A stretch of DNA of 64,000 nucleotides from Hetaerina americana. Taxonomy: Eukaryota > Arthropoda > Insecta > Odonata > Calopterygidae. Made by a program: the position numbers and the translations under genes. The notes under the pieces were generated by a model. It had not been told where the DNA came from and searched no databases. It worked only from the letters and a program-made list of their open reading frames with translations. Below, one piece after another: positions 37,037 to 49,984 of this stretch (its first letter is position 1; every line of letters begins with the position of its first letter). The DNA lies in the NCBI GenBank assembly GCA_022747635.1, contig JAKTNV010000004.1:19592969-19656968 (forward strand), given 5' to 3'.

Positions 37037-37051
37037 TTATTATTATTATTA
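37037..37051. repeat. (ATT)n tail of LINE copy
   Basis: This ATT run marks the 3' end of the minus-strand LINE. The copy at 53,425-55,965 ends in the matching (AAT)n on the plus strand, so the trinucleotide tail belongs to the element. Confidence 0.9.
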
Positions 37052-37726
37052 GGTAATCTACCGGTTAAGGTAGGTTTTTGGATGGACAAAATTACTAATT
37101 CAACAATTTGTGATCCCCAGTAAAACACATCCCCCTCTACATCAAGTCCCTCTTCAGCTCTGAGTACTTTCTTCCTCCCTTCATCCCGTCCAACATCCCT
37201 ATCCTGTTCCTTCCCTTTCCTCGTTTGCCTAACATTCTCCCCTCAATAACAGTATTCAACATCCCGCTCCGGTCAATGCCCCCTTCATCCACTTTTCCTG
37301 CCTCCATAGGATTTCTCCCAACAAACCCCTCTCTTCGCCCACCATACCAAGTGCTTCCTCATTTGTTTTCTTCTCTTACCATTTCACCTTCTCCATTCTT
37401 CTCCAAACCCACATTTCGAAAGCCCCCAGTCTACGTCTATCCTCCTGCTTCAATGACCACGTTTCCGCGCCGTACATAGCTACGCTCCATATCAAAGTTT
37501 TTACGGGTCTTTTCTTAACATTATTACTCAACGTCCCTGTCATCAACTCCCTCCTCCTTGTGAAAGCCTCTTTGCCTAGCGCAATTCTTCTCCTCACGTC
37601 CCTACTACTTTGACCGTGTTGGTCCAAAACACTACCGAGATACGTAAACTGTTCTACCTGCTCTAGTTTTTGCCCTCCTATTTTAATGTTTAGTTTAGCC
37701 ATTTTCTTTCTAGAAAATCGCATAAC
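37041..37726 (-). mobile_element. LINE (RTE-like) copy 3, 5'-truncated
   Basis: This is the 3' terminal part of the same LINE as at 53,425-55,965. On minus it starts in the MRFSRKK block after the RT core. It continues through YLGSVLDQHG, MYGAETWSLKQEDRRRLGAF and the RRMEKVKW block, then a non-coding 3' end, TTAACCGGTAGATTACCTAA plus the (AAT)n tail. The open frame 37723-37376 (115 codons) is intact until a stop after KVKW. Severe 5' truncation with a preserved 3' tail is the normal outcome of target-primed reverse transcription. Confidence 0.95.
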
Positions 37727-37739
37727 AATAATAATGCTT

Positions 37740-38130
37740 GCAACGTCTCAATAAATGTCATCCTATCTTGAATAGGTTTTTCAATGATAACTAATTGAAT
37801 CAAGCGGTGCGTGACTTCAGACCTCATTTACTCCACAAGTCACCGGTGAGCAGGAAGGAAAACAAATTTACTCCCCTAAGAATAGGGTCATGGCAGGAAT
37901 CAAGGTGTTGAAGACAATACAGGTGTCGGTATTAATACAAAAGTTCTCACGAGATTCTCACGCACACTCTTTAGGGGAACACACATCCACACTCGTCCCA
38001 CCAAAGGGACTGCGTGTGCACAGCACCCGTGTCCATGGTGGACTGCGAGCGCAGTCCTCGAACACGGCACTCGAGAACCGCCTCCAGGAGTTGGGCCTGA
38101 CCCTCGGCGTGGGAATCCATCCGAACATGA
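37740..38130. other. Non-coding DNA between LINE and GC island
   Basis: No feature recognised, apart from the start of long overlapping open frames that belong compositionally to the island to the right. Confidence 0.45.
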
Positions 38131-38760
38131 GCCACAGTCACCAATCTGGTCCCCCCCCCCCCCAGAGCCCCGTCACGCGGCGGTCGGATAAGCGGAAGTC
38201 TTGGCTGATCGATATTTTTCCCAGCATCACCCATCCTCACGGAGCGCGGGGGAGAAGAGATGAGGGGAAGGCGGAGGGCGTTCCTCATGGGCCGGAGGGT
38301 GCGTGGGTGTCCCCGAGGTCCTCCGCGTCCCTGAGAGGGAGAGGAGCCCGGCCGAGGAGAGAGGGAGGGAGTGCTCTCTCGGCCGCTCTTACACCGTCCA
38401 TGGTCAATGGCAAAAAGGGAGGAGGGAAGGGCGTGGCGGCCACGGGCTGAGCGGAGATGGGAGGTGGGGGACGGGGCGGGTGACTCTTCTTGGGGCGGAG
38501 GAGAGGGAGCACAAGAGGAAGGAAGAGTAGGTGGAAGGAAATCGAAGGACGTCCGTGTCTCTCCCTCTCTGCACATGGGGTCTCCTTCTCCTCCACCATT
38601 TCCACCCACACGGCTATTAAATGGACGCGCCACACGGCCCTCTTGTAAAAGCGCGCTGGCCAAACCCTTTTCCTTCCTCCTTTCCTCTACCCCGTGCCCT
38701 CGCGTCGTGTGCGTTCATGTCGCAATGTCGGCATTGCTAGAAGGCGAAGAGGGAGATCTT
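38130..38760. other. Strong GC/CpG-rich island with poly-C tract
   Basis: A C homopolymer of about 13 bases (near 38,150-38,163) opens a very GC-rich block. The block is purine-rich on plus from about 38,240 to 38,550 and pyrimidine-rich afterwards. Long open frames exist on both strands (186 codons at 37890-38450, + and 230 codons at 37971-38663, -), but they overlap. They have no domains and reflect base composition. It is either a regulatory CpG island or, less likely, an unrecognised exon. Confidence 0.5.
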
Positions 38761-38769
38761 GGCTCGAAA

Positions 38770-40530
38770 GTATCCGGCTGGGGTCTTTTTGCTCTCGATG
38801 CTTAGTAAAGCACATGCAGTGTCCGTGTCTAGACGTAGAGTGAAAATGGAAATTCAGGCTATTGGAAAAACTAGGAGGTGGCCCTGTCCAGTCTTGAATA
38901 AAAGATGTCATTAGTTTTCCAATTAAAGTTTATATCATGTTCATTTTGGTTCATTTAAATGTACAAGCTAACCTGCAAGCCGCCTTAAGGTCGTTTGGGT
39001 TTGTTGTCATTCTGCATCATTCTCTTGCATGGAAATGATGGCTTTCATCGAATGGATCAATGCGAAAATGTCCAATCCTGGTGATCAGAATAAATTTGTT
39101 TGCATAGATTGGATAATTACTCTTACTAAAATTCGAATTTTTAAGTTTCTATTCTGTTGTGATTTTTTGACATCGTAAATAAAATCACATCCTAAATTTC
39201 CATTTATGATGTGAGAAGGAACAAAAGGAAATACTAAATCAAATTTTCTCCATTTACGTGTAATGGCGGCACTTGTTTTGACGCATCAATTTTGTCATCC
39301 AATGTGTCATTCGTCATCATCGCACACTGGATGATGACAATACGTGAAAGCGCTTGTCATTTTCATAAATATACTGTGAAATTGTTGCGTAGCATTTTCT
39401 TTCATTCCTTATTAAAATGGAGTATCACAAAGTTAAAGGCCTCTGCAGTCAACTTTACTTCCTTCTTTAATTTACGGCCGTACCTAGGGATTATAAAATG
39501 GTATAACCATTATATTAACAGGAATTACCACTGATATGACCTTATTTTGCAATTTATTAGAAGTAAAATTTATACTCTCCCGGAGTGTATTTCCGGTCGA
39601 GTGAAATGAATCATCTCCAAATATTTACTCATGGCACAATTCAAGTAGGAGGCAATATTGATTTAGTGGTATGTGCAAGCATTGACGTCGGAATGAATAA
39701 CGATTTATCAGACATTATTACACGCCGAGCTCTCAGTGAGAAGTTGGCAGTCATAGTTCATGGAAAATTGAATTACTAATCATCAAGGAATATTAGTTTA
39801 TTTATTCTAAAACATTAGCTCTAAGTGTATGGAATACGAGTCCTTGTCATAATCAGCCCCCTTGCTTTCTGCTAAATCAATTTTTTCGTTGCACAAACTC
39901 TATGGTTGCCCTCCTTATTAGACTTTAAGAGTCTCTTGGTTCTTTTAGCGGAAATAAAACATACTTGGAAATCCGTAACTGCTTCCAGCGATGGAATATT
40001 GAGATCTTAACATGTCATTACGCTTACGGCTCCGCGCAACCGTGTTGAGAGAGAAGACTCCAATAATGTAGTTATGGACAAATTTTATCGACTTAAGAGC
40101 GCCTTGAAAGCCAGTTAACGTACGAAGTGACCATTCCCTTAGTGGACTGCCTTCACCCTCTGGTGATAAAGAGCGTAGTTGCGGTCTTTGTAGGAATGAC
40201 TACCCCTGAGAATTGTGAAAAACATAAAATGTAACCTTATCCCATAAATTATATAATCTTACACGAAGTAATGGCGCAGAAGTCATGAAGTAATGGCGCA
40301 GAAAATGAAGGCTAATAAAATTTTAACTATGTCTGTAATAGTTCTAATTCTGAAAACAATATTTGGATTGGCGAGGCACAATAAATTTATTGATGCTTAT
40401 CCAGTTTAATACATGAAAATCTTTCTTTTATATTGCTTGCTAATACAAGTCAATGATAACGCAATGGGTTTATTATAACTTACTCTCAGAATTGCTGCAG
40501 TTATCACCCCAATGGTTGGATTATTGGACG
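38770..40530. other. AT-rich non-coding DNA
   Basis: No gene seen. A partial inverted repeat (TTGTCATC...GATGATGACAA) lies at about 39,291-39,341. A 17-base string GAAGTAATGGCGCAGAA is repeated 22 bp apart near 40,265 and 40,287. Confidence 0.5.
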
Positions 40531-40539
40531 AGGGTACAG

Positions 40540-41075
40540 CTGACCTAGTTCTTAGCCCGATGGCGTGTAAAATACACACAACAGGGTAGGGGAGCCAGTT
40601 CCTTTCCCTTTGCCTCCTATGGTTTCCCAGGAGGGTCCGGCACCCAAAAGTGACATAGTTTGGGTAAAGCTGAGGATGCAAGGAGGCCAAACTCCTAAAC
40701 AAAATCTGATGCGAATTAACCTCTGCACCACAATGTATTCGTAACCAAGACCTACATGGTGGCCTTAAAATGTACGAAGTGCAGGATGTCATCCTTACAC
40801 TAACTCAATTTTTCCGCTTTTCCCTTCGATAAACCCGCCTCTCACCTCCCTCTGGGAATACCCATCTGACGCAGACCTCATTCTCCCCCTACCGAAATTC
40901 GCATTACTCCCCTAATTAACTATAACCCTTCAATGAGCCTTCAATCTCCTCTGCCACAGACAACAGAACACCTCAACCCCCCCCCCCCGTGGACAGTATA
41001 TCATTGCTGGGACTGGGACCCACTGACAACATGCCTTCTGCCAGTAGTCAAACGCTATCCATGTAGTCTATTTGG
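40540..41075 (-). mobile_element. tRNA-derived SINE family 2, diverged and split
   Basis: The body part (about 40,540-40,695, minus) matches the family-2 copies: GCGTGTxAAAATxCACAC, GGGTAGGGG(A/G)GCCAGTTCC and GGTTTCCCAGGA are shared with 13,860-13,930. The tRNA-like head does not follow directly. It appears, decayed, at about 41,003-41,075, where GGGACCCACTGACAAC...CAGTAGTC can be matched to the B box and upstream part. The roughly 300 bp in between are unrelated and include a C homopolymer. Either a nested insertion or two independent fragments would explain this. Confidence 0.7.
40978..40991. repeat. Poly-C tract
   Basis: A C homopolymer of about 12 bases inside the sequence separating the two SINE pieces. 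Confidence 0.9.
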
Positions 41076-41079
41076 TAAT

Positions 41080-43520
41080 GTTCTCTATCGTTAATATTCC
41101 ATTACATAAAACTATTATGCAATAATTGTCCATATTTATGCAAAAGATAGACAAATAGTATAGATTAACGCTCGTTTGACCATAGTGTAATTGTTCAATG
41201 GTGCAGAATTTTCTGTCATTTAAAAAGGGTGAGATGCCTTAATTTATAAATGGTATAATTAAATGGTTACCATTTATTTATAAATTATTATTTCATGGTT
41301 ATTCACCTTTTTTAGCCCCCTCTAATGATCATTTGTCTAATTGTGCTGCTTTTGGGCTCTCTTTCTTTTACTCTCTTTTATGTTTTAGCTTTTTTTTTAC
41401 TTATAACGCCCTTTCAGAGGGAGCCCATTATCAATCGTTTCATTTGAAACTGGATTATGTGACTCATAGGAGTAAGTCCTGGCTTTCTTACTCGATGAAC
41501 TTATAATAAAGGTCATTTACCGCTAACTTATTCTAATATATATATATGTATATTGTCATATACTATAATGATACCCTTTCGATCGTACTTTTAACTCCCG
41601 AACTCCGGGAGTGTTGCTGCACAGTCATGAACGTATCTCTTACATATTCATTTTCCCTTATTAAAATGCATATTTCTGTAACACAGTTCGAGTACTGTTG
41701 AGTCTGCGTCATTGCCCACGCTTCAAGCTTTTCACTTGGTATTGTCGCAAAAATATATTCAATTAAGAGGAAACAAACAGAGGAGTAATGATATTTTGGG
41801 ACTATTTAAAGAAGACAGGTGAAGTGGATTGAGAGGTGTTTGAAGATTGTACTTGGAAGAAGGATTTTAGGTTGGGGTGAAAAATAGGCGCATTAGAATC
41901 ATTTCGAATGAATGATAAGAGTAGAATTGAAGAGCAGCATATAATTAGTTAGAGTAAGAGGTGTTGATGTTTAGGGTTAGAAGTATGCGGCAATATTTAA
42001 TTATTTTTAGGGACTCACCATAAACTACCTCTTTACGAAAGAATCCATTGGTTAAAAAAATCCGCATATCCATGTATCGTACTTACCACGTGTCTGAGGG
42101 CTTCTTTTCCTCAGATAATATCTAATTACTTATCTTAATACGAAATGGGGAAACGAGGAAATGTAAATCACGCGATTGACCACTCTTTCCGGACCCGTTT
42201 CCTTGGCCCAAGTCGCGTGGCTGGCGTGAATGCTTTTTTTTCCGTCCTCCACGTTAACCGACGATTCCCATGACCATTCTTTAACTCTTCTCCGGCCAGT
42301 ACTTTTGTTCCCTTTACATAATATGTTAAAGTGAGTTTTTTCACCAAATTTTTCCCCTTCCGTCAGCGTCCAACGCGACTGTTTTGCGTTGTTGCTTTCC
42401 TCTACGCCCATAGGAAGAATTCGCCTTTTTACTTCCCTCTGTAAGTCTCTCTCTCACAAACACATTTTAATGTCCAAGGTCTGAATTAAAGAGGGTGAGT
42501 AGGGTATACAAGGTTTGAGATTTATGCCCACTTTCGCATCTCCCTATTGGATTGGCGAGTCTTTATCTCGGTTCCGGCCTCTTGCGAACTTATCACAGCG
42601 CGCGTGGGCGTCGAGAAAAGCTATGAATAACAATATTCGTCGGTAAGATACTGCTGAAACTTTATTTTAATGTCGGCAGTCGCGGAATGGATTTCGGTAA
42701 TGGCTGGGGCCACCCCTTCCTCCAGCCTGAGGTTCGAGGAAGGGTTCACGGGTGTCTTTCAGCTCTCGGCAACGCCAGTAACTCAGGAGAGGGTTGCCGA
42801 CCCCGGTCCTAGGCTTTAAAATAAGATCGTCACATAAATCTCCCTCGGAGGAGGGGAATCGAAAGGTTTGGTTGGTACAAGGGGGAGATGTGCAATCGAC
42901 TAGTTTGTGCGCATTTTGTGGCTTTGATGCTTCAAGGGCACTCGAGATTCTAGGAATCGAAATCGTCCTTAAATTTGTCGAATGAGTGGGAAGGTTGTAT
43001 TCCACGAAAGGATTGGGAGAAGAAGAGGCATAAAAAGTTGTGTTGGGTGTTTTCCTAGTGGGCTGAATGGCTTGTGTCAAATTCTTTGTAGTTGGTTCAC
43101 CTCATGGGTGTGTCGACTTCCGCATTTGGTTCAAGTGGATAGCTCATTGTATCAGAATAAAAATATTTATCTTTACTCATCCGTATAAATACATTGTTTT
43201 TATATACTCCATCATAATGCGGGCATAATCCAGTTTTTTAAATTAATTACTGGCAATATATTATTCTTTGTTGCTTAAGGGTTACATTGCTGAAGATATA
43301 TCAACAGCCATAGGTGCATTTTGCTCGTATTGAGAACGCAATGTCTGCAATAACGTGTTTGTACTTTAGATGTACAGTGAAATGCTAATGGAAAAGATTA
43401 AGTGTATTTTTTGTGATATTTTTATGGGTATGTTTTCCTTGACAAAATAGCTTTTTGCTTCTGGAACAAAGGCAGGGGTTTGTACTCGTTGTTAGTCAAA
43501 CTTATCATATGTACAATGTT
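41080..43520. other. Non-coding DNA, no gene seen
   Basis: A small AT palindrome lies at about 41,243-41,291 (AATTTATAAAT arms) and a short TA run at about 41,537-41,552. A 137-codon minus-strand open frame (43080-42667) has no domain. Within it, CCGGGGTCGGCAACC (about 42,798-42,812, minus) resembles hAT transposon ends, but no matching inverted end was found. Confidence 0.5.
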
Positions 43521-43525
43521 GTACA

Positions 43526-43714
43526 TTTATTTATTTAGCCTTAGTCCGAAAACAGCACTCTGGCCTTTACATCGGACTATTAACAAAGAATAACAATGGA
43601 GACGATTACAAATACCCAAAGCCCTAGGTGGAAGAAACCCATCCAGGCGGGAATCGAACCCGCTACCCATGGATTGGCAGACGAGGACGTTACCCCGCCG
43701 CCACCGAGGCCGGC
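43526..43714 (-). mobile_element. tRNA-derived SINE, family 4
   Basis: On minus, the head GGCCTCGGTGGCGGCGGGGT is followed by the B box GGGTTCGATTCCCGCC (near 43,645-43,660). A body of about 110 bp follows, and the tail is (TAAA)n at 43,526-43,539. Pol III boxes plus a short-repeat tail are typical of tRNA-derived SINEs. It is the only member of its family in the window. The flanks show no clear target-site duplication. Confidence 0.85.
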
Positions 43715-43719
43715 AAACA

Positions 43720-46190
43720 TGTGTCAATCATAAATATTGTGCATTGTTGAGAAAACAGAATGGAAATGATTTCTATCTGTGCCTGCTGCCTTCCCCGACA
43801 ATTGATTTTTTGTGACATTAGTTTCAGAGGAAATGGTAATTTTGATTATGTTGATAGTTCAATATTTATTTTCATATGTTTCTTTTCTACTTACAGGTGA
43901 GTGCTCTGCTTTGGCCGTATTTTAAACTTCTTGTTTGGTGAGTTCATCGCAATTTCAACATACAATGGAACTAGTTTAAAACTACTTTTAGTAATTTGCA
44001 GTCGATATTTAGGATTTATTAGAGATTATTGTTTGAATTTTATGCTAGTGTTTTTGTGGCTGAAAATGTTAATTATTTTATCTCTTGATACTGGGAAGAA
44101 ATTGTTGAAATTTCATGTAGTTGAAGTATGGATTGGGACGTACGTATGCATATGGCATGTGCCAAATTTCGTTTTTTTATTTGTATTCAAATTGACATAG
44201 AAATATAAGAATAAGATTTAGGAGAATTAAGAGAAAGATGTTTTCTTCTGCTAGCATTTTCAAAGCTTGTTTCTTGAAAATGTTCAATTTTCCATTAATC
44301 CATTACTGTCGCTTAAACTTATCTTCGATATTATATATTTCGATTTTTATGTGCCTACCGATACATGCTCATTAATTGACCTACATTTTTTGTCTTTTTA
44401 AACTCACGCCTTATTTAGTTTTGATCCTTTATTTTACTTGTGTTTCCATTTTATCACTAGGGAAACAGTTGTTTGAATTTCTCTTGTTATATTTTTCAAT
44501 TTTGGAGAAATCAGTTCATTGAAACAGGCATTTTCATGCAGTATTAGCGGGTCAGATGCGCTTGTCGGAAAATGATATATTTTAGAGCTTTGAAACATGT
44601 ATTGCTTTCGAAGCGACGCCACTTAATGAATAATGGCGATTATTTTTACACTCCATAAATTATCGCAGATACCATTCATTTTAAGAGCTGCATTAAATTC
44701 AACGATTTTTCTGTCACAATATTTTTTGAAACCACGTTCTCCAATTATTTTAGCCGGACGCCGGACGGAATTCGGAAGAGATCACGTCTATTCACTTTCC
44801 GCGCAAATTAATTCTCACCTGTTTGCCATGCCCCCAATTTTTAATGCCGCAGTGACGCCACACTTGAGTCTATTACCCGCCCTTTTTTCCAAAGCATGAC
44901 GCACTTTTTTGATTTCCAATAAATTCCAACTTTTATTAAATGCTATATATTCTTCTGGGCCGCGTTAAAAATTCCTTGTCTACGAACGCCAGGGAATTTA
45001 TATGGAGTCATTATGACCCGTCGGTTCTCGAAAAGGTATTTATTTGCACGATGCCTTACAGCGAGCGTGAATTTTTGATAGTCCGTGTCCCTACGGAAGG
45101 TGAGAACAAGTGAAAGTCGGCCGGTGTCACTCTCCCGTCGTGTGCTGGCGACAGAGTTTCGTGACATAATATGGTGCGCCTGGGATTTTCTCACGTTCTC
45201 TGGTGAGTGCGTTGCAGGCTGTGATTTTCTAGAGGCTGGCAAGGTTGCCTTTGTTCCTTTTTCTCCTTCTTTGCCGTTCCGTTTATGTGGATGTTGTTGT
45301 GGGCAATTTTGATGTCGTTGGGTTCGATTCTGTGCCTGGGTATTCATTTATGAATATTTCCTACAATATTTTGATACTTTAGTTATGAAACTATCATTGT
45401 AAATTTTTGAACCAGCCATTTTTTATTACTGTCCTCAATATTTTACTACCAATTTCAATTGTAAACTAATCGAAACAAGTAGTTATCGCCATTTTGATTG
45501 AAGAAGGGTGATCACTTTAAATTTTTCATCACATCCGAATAGCTTTTTGTGAGACTTCTATTAGTTTCGCGGAGCAGCTAACGCGAGTCTAATGAAAAAC
45601 CTGAATACAATGTCGAATATTTCGTTTACCTAATACTGGTGATTTTATCGATATTTTAAGGAAAGAAAATTCAGTTGAAGGAGTGGAGCTTTAACTCTAA
45701 AGGTAGAAGTCCTACCATGAGCAAAGCTAATAAATCTCTCGACACTTCGCAAACATTGAGAGAGAATCAACTGGATTTACATATTCTGAATTGAAGACGT
45801 GCTGATGGCAATGATAGAATGAAATATGTACATATATGAGCGGAAGATACTGCCGATAAATTGCATAAATAAAGCACTTTGAAAAGTATGAATATTTGAA
45901 GACATGGTTTGCGTTATGAAGAATTAAAAACTGAGCAGGAAGCTGAGCGAAGATTGGGGTAAGGACACTCGATAATTATGATCGAATCGTTGAGAGATTC
46001 GCATTCGGATATCTTCTCGCACCTAGGGAGCCAACCGTTATTTGGCGTCATGGTTTACCAGTGCCACACGAAGAGGACGAGTCACCTGAAACCGATCGTA
46101 CCCACGTATCCATGTACTCGCCATTTAGATATCTGGAGGGTGAGGGCTTAGAGGTAGGAGGGAGTAAATAACGCAAAGGAGATAGGCGCA
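43720..46190. other. AT-rich non-coding DNA
   Basis: Open frames of 99 codons (43901-44200, +) and 134 codons (44943-45347, -) have no recognised domains. No repeats were seen. Confidence 0.5.
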
Positions 46191-46540
46191 GCTGTTCGCT
46201 GTGCCAACAAGGGCTTCACCCTCGCCCGCTCATGTTTACTGCTTCCTTCTCGGAACCATCTCCTCCCGTACAGTATCGCTCAAACATGAAAGAGTGTTTG
46301 GCCATACAGACTAACCGACGTGCACACATCGCTCGCCCTCATCCCACCCGTCCCTCCCTCAATCGTCGTCACGAGTCAGCCGTGCACAGTGTCAGTCAGT
46401 CCCGCTCATCCTCCTCGTGGTGGGTCGTGGTTGCCCCCACGCGCGTCCTTGGACTGTGCGTCCTATTCTCTTGGAGGAAGGGAATCCCTACTCTGCCGCG
46501 GTAATTTATCTTTTCGGCCAAAACGACGGGAATTAATCCC
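46190..46540. other. GC-rich island
   Basis: CpG- and pyrimidine-rich, with overlapping frames of 90 and 127 codons that show no domain. It contains TCAGTCAGTC (from 46,392) and GGTCGT (46,423), strings that resemble insect core-promoter elements but at the wrong spacing. Candidate regulatory DNA. Confidence 0.35.
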
Positions 46541-49500
46541 ACTTTCCGTCGTAGGTGTAGGGAATCTTCCCATGCTGATGACTGCGACAGCCTACAGGTC
46601 AGAGTTTTTTCGCTACCATGTCTCTAGATATATCGCTAGTGACAAATGGAATATTTTACCTTATGCTATGGTTAGGTGTGTCTGGACTGAGACTATGCCT
46701 TGACCGTCTCGTTGTGATGTATGTCGACTGCCTGCCGTTGTCGGTGTTAACCCACACAGATTTTGTTCCGTTGATGCTATCTCGTTCATATGATATCGCC
46801 CTATTTTTCACGAGTAAAGCTTGCTATTTTTATATCCTAATATCTACAGATAAAAGACGTAATGTGGAACGTGCCCGTGAATGCTACAGAGACTTGGCTC
46901 ATCAGGAAAGAGGACGAGCGGAGAGACTCAGTGGAGAGATGATAAAATTACGCATTAAATGGAGAGTAAGACCATCGAAGAATAGTCCGATGTGCTAGAA
47001 GAAGCTGTTTAAAATTCGAGGTTAGCAGAAATAATGAAATTAGTGGTCTCGATAGAAAAATTATGGAATAGGGAGGTGTAGAGGGAGGGAAAGAATACTT
47101 TCAGATGGCGTAAACGGGATTCGGTGGGTGTGAGAATCTGACGAAGGAATAGATTTGGGCGGAGGGTGCGTGCAGAAGTGTTTACAAACCCTCAAGTACT
47201 AATTTTTTCGGGCTCTGAGCTGAAGCGACCTCTACTTTAGCTTGTTTAGTTGTTAAGTTTAGCTGGAATATGAAATTATCATTTAAAATATAGTGTAATC
47301 ATTTATTTCCATAAACATCACTCTTGTGCGTATCCATTTTTATAATTTACGAGTTGGTTTTTGAATTACCGAAATGAAATTTTCAATTAAATCTATTTCA
47401 GGATATACAAACAAAGCTTGAACTGTATTCCGCTGATTTTTCAATTGAAGTGCTAGTCATTGAGGAAGGACAAAAACATTTACCACTTGTCGTATTTTCA
47501 TGGCTGGTTCTTGGACTCGATTTTGACGGGAGATACCCGCTACCACTATGAATACTCATTTACATATACCTCATCATCCGACTTGCATCATCTATAGGCT
47601 TACTACCCGAATTCCAGGAATTCTTTCTTTCCTCTGTAAACTCTTAATATGCAATTTTTTCTCAACGTTTGCGTTACACGTACGCGAATGTTTGTTTTTC
47701 TCTTGTGTTCTTGTTTATAAATAGGTTTTAGGATGTGTAATAATATGGTCCGAAGCGGAGGTTATATCGAACCTCGAGTTCAGTATGCAACTCCTTGCGT
47801 AACAAGAAAAATCTCTATCATTTGCGAAAATACAATTTTCATACCCGCGGTCCAATTCGAATGCGTGCATTTTCCTGGCGGATGTGTTATTAACTTTTGA
47901 TCAAGTATGTATTGGATCTCTAAGAAATATGAATCCCTGATAAAAATTATCATTTTATTTTTAAAATAAATCAATCATATTAGTTGACTTTTTTATTGAA
48001 TACGAAAATCCGATGTGACCGTTAAGGTCAATTATATGATTACCGTTCAAACTTACCATTCAAAGATAGCTTGTGTTAACCAGGTTAAACCATGTAGCGT
48101 GGTGGTCATTTTCATAAGTAAGCATTTTGGAACGGAATGGATGCTTATCATTGGAAATAGTTCCACGAGACGTAGAAAATTAGTATTAATGCTATCAGGA
48201 ATTATATTTCATCCCTAGAAAACTGAAATAACTATATTGCAATGCAATAAATATAATGGGTGCGGAATCAGGTAAATAAATTTTATATTTAAGCGAATAG
48301 AAGTACAAAAATAATAAGCAAAGCTTTAAATACGTGGTTTAGAAGATACCCTACTTTATGAACTCAGAAGGCCACGTGACTAATATTACCTAATTACCTA
48401 TTAATAGCGTGGTATCCGAGAAGTAACTTCCGTCCTAGAGATCTCTTTAACATTAGGGGGAAGTTACTGGAAGAATGAGATTAGACTTATTTATTATTGT
48501 ATTATATTTCGGGGTTCTCGAGGAAACATTTCTGCCATCGTAAAGCAGCACCTATTGTCGAATCGAAGTATGCTTTAACGCATTCCATTTCTTTTTATCA
48601 TTTTTGTCCACACCGCGGGAAACGCTACGAATGGAGCTGTTCTTTCGTAGACCGTAGCCGTGTAGAAAGAAATGTAATCCTACTAATAGGCTTAATAAAG
48701 TTAACGATGTCCACCTAAACGATCCTATCGAGAACAATAATACAGTTTTTTTAAGATTTTTACTTAGGAATTTAGTATTTGATTTTAGAGCATGTGCATT
48801 TATTTTTTTTCAACATGATTTTCGTAGTATTTTTTTTAGGTTAAAAACTTTAGGAATCCTTTTATTTATCAAATTACTTGCTGATTATGGGACTAAAAAG
48901 CGGTAAAGAATTGACTTTCACAGGGGTAAACCCTTCGTAAAGTGGAAAAGGAGAAAAGAAATGCCTAGTTCGGAATGAAGTTGATTTTTTGAGAGAAGTC
49001 TGAGGGCTCCTGCAGTGGAGAAAATTAGTTTGTACAACGAAAACTAAGACGATATAAAAGTAAGCCATTAATTTTATTGGCATAGACGTGAAACGTTTGA
49101 TCCCACATATGTCATACGATTATTAATTCGTAAAAACCCATTTTGAAAGTGGAAAATTTTCACTAACTTCTCTGTATATTAAATGGAAAGTTCTCAGTCG
49201 TGTATTGTACATTAAATTTTTAAAACTCTTTTGGGGGAGGAGATTAATCGGATTCCTCGGCAATATTTCTTTAAAATGACATAATTTCAGGCGTAACATG
49301 GTGGATGTCCTTCATGATGGAAGCAAAGTATCTTCTTTCATTGGTATTTCTTTCAGATATCTGTTCGGCACACTTTAATTGCTACTGATCTCCGGATGGG
49401 TTAGAATTTGAAAGCTAATTATTCCTTTCTGTTACCCTTTGTGTATTCTCCTCTTAATAGGTAAAAGACGTTTTATATGTACATTTTCTAATTCTTGTTC

Positions 49501-49970
49501 AACCTTCTCCCCCTCTGTATTTTCTATATTTCCTACTCTGATACTAATTTCCGGTTATTCTGATTAAGTACGAAAAAGGTCACATGTATTTCACCTCAGC
49601 CCATTCATCAAAGTATGTTTATCGGTCATCACAAGAGTTGTGTGGTACATTTAAATTACGGAGCATCGTTTTCACGGAGCACTTGGTGAAATGATGCGGA
49701 TACTTTTTAGATAGGGAAATATTTTGCGACCCAAATGTTTCTTTATAATCTTCCATGGTTGAAGAAGAAATCGTTATTGACTGCAAAAGTTTTTCAGTCG
49801 GGCAAAGAACAACTGCGAGGTAGCATTGTGAAATAGTTGATTTATATTCATTGATGCATGTACAAATAAGAGACGTCAAAGAACTACAGGTTGTGCCCGA
49901 CTGATTTAACCCATTTCAAATGAAATTTCATCCACATATTACACACAGTTGTCGTGTAGGAATGTCCTCC
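46541..49970. other. AT-rich non-coding DNA, no gene seen
   Basis: Short open frames only (126 codons at most, 46618-46998, +), with no domains or repeat structure recognised. Confidence 0.55.
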
Positions 49971-49984
49971 TGCATTACATAATA

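Noticed and set aside
37890..38663. Open frames of 186 (+) and 230 (-) codons
   Set aside because: They overlap on opposite strands in a very GC-rich block where stops are rare, and they show no domain or splice context. Composition explains them.
42667..43080. 137-codon minus-strand frame, and a hAT-like CCGGGGTCGGCAACC string inside it
   Set aside because: No protein domain is recognisable, and no matching inverted terminal repeat or 8-bp duplication was found nearby.
46392..46428. TCAGTCAGTC followed by GGTCGT, resembling Inr plus DPE
   Set aside because: The distances are +30 and +26 from the two possible A+1 positions. The element pair requires +28, and no coding exon follows.
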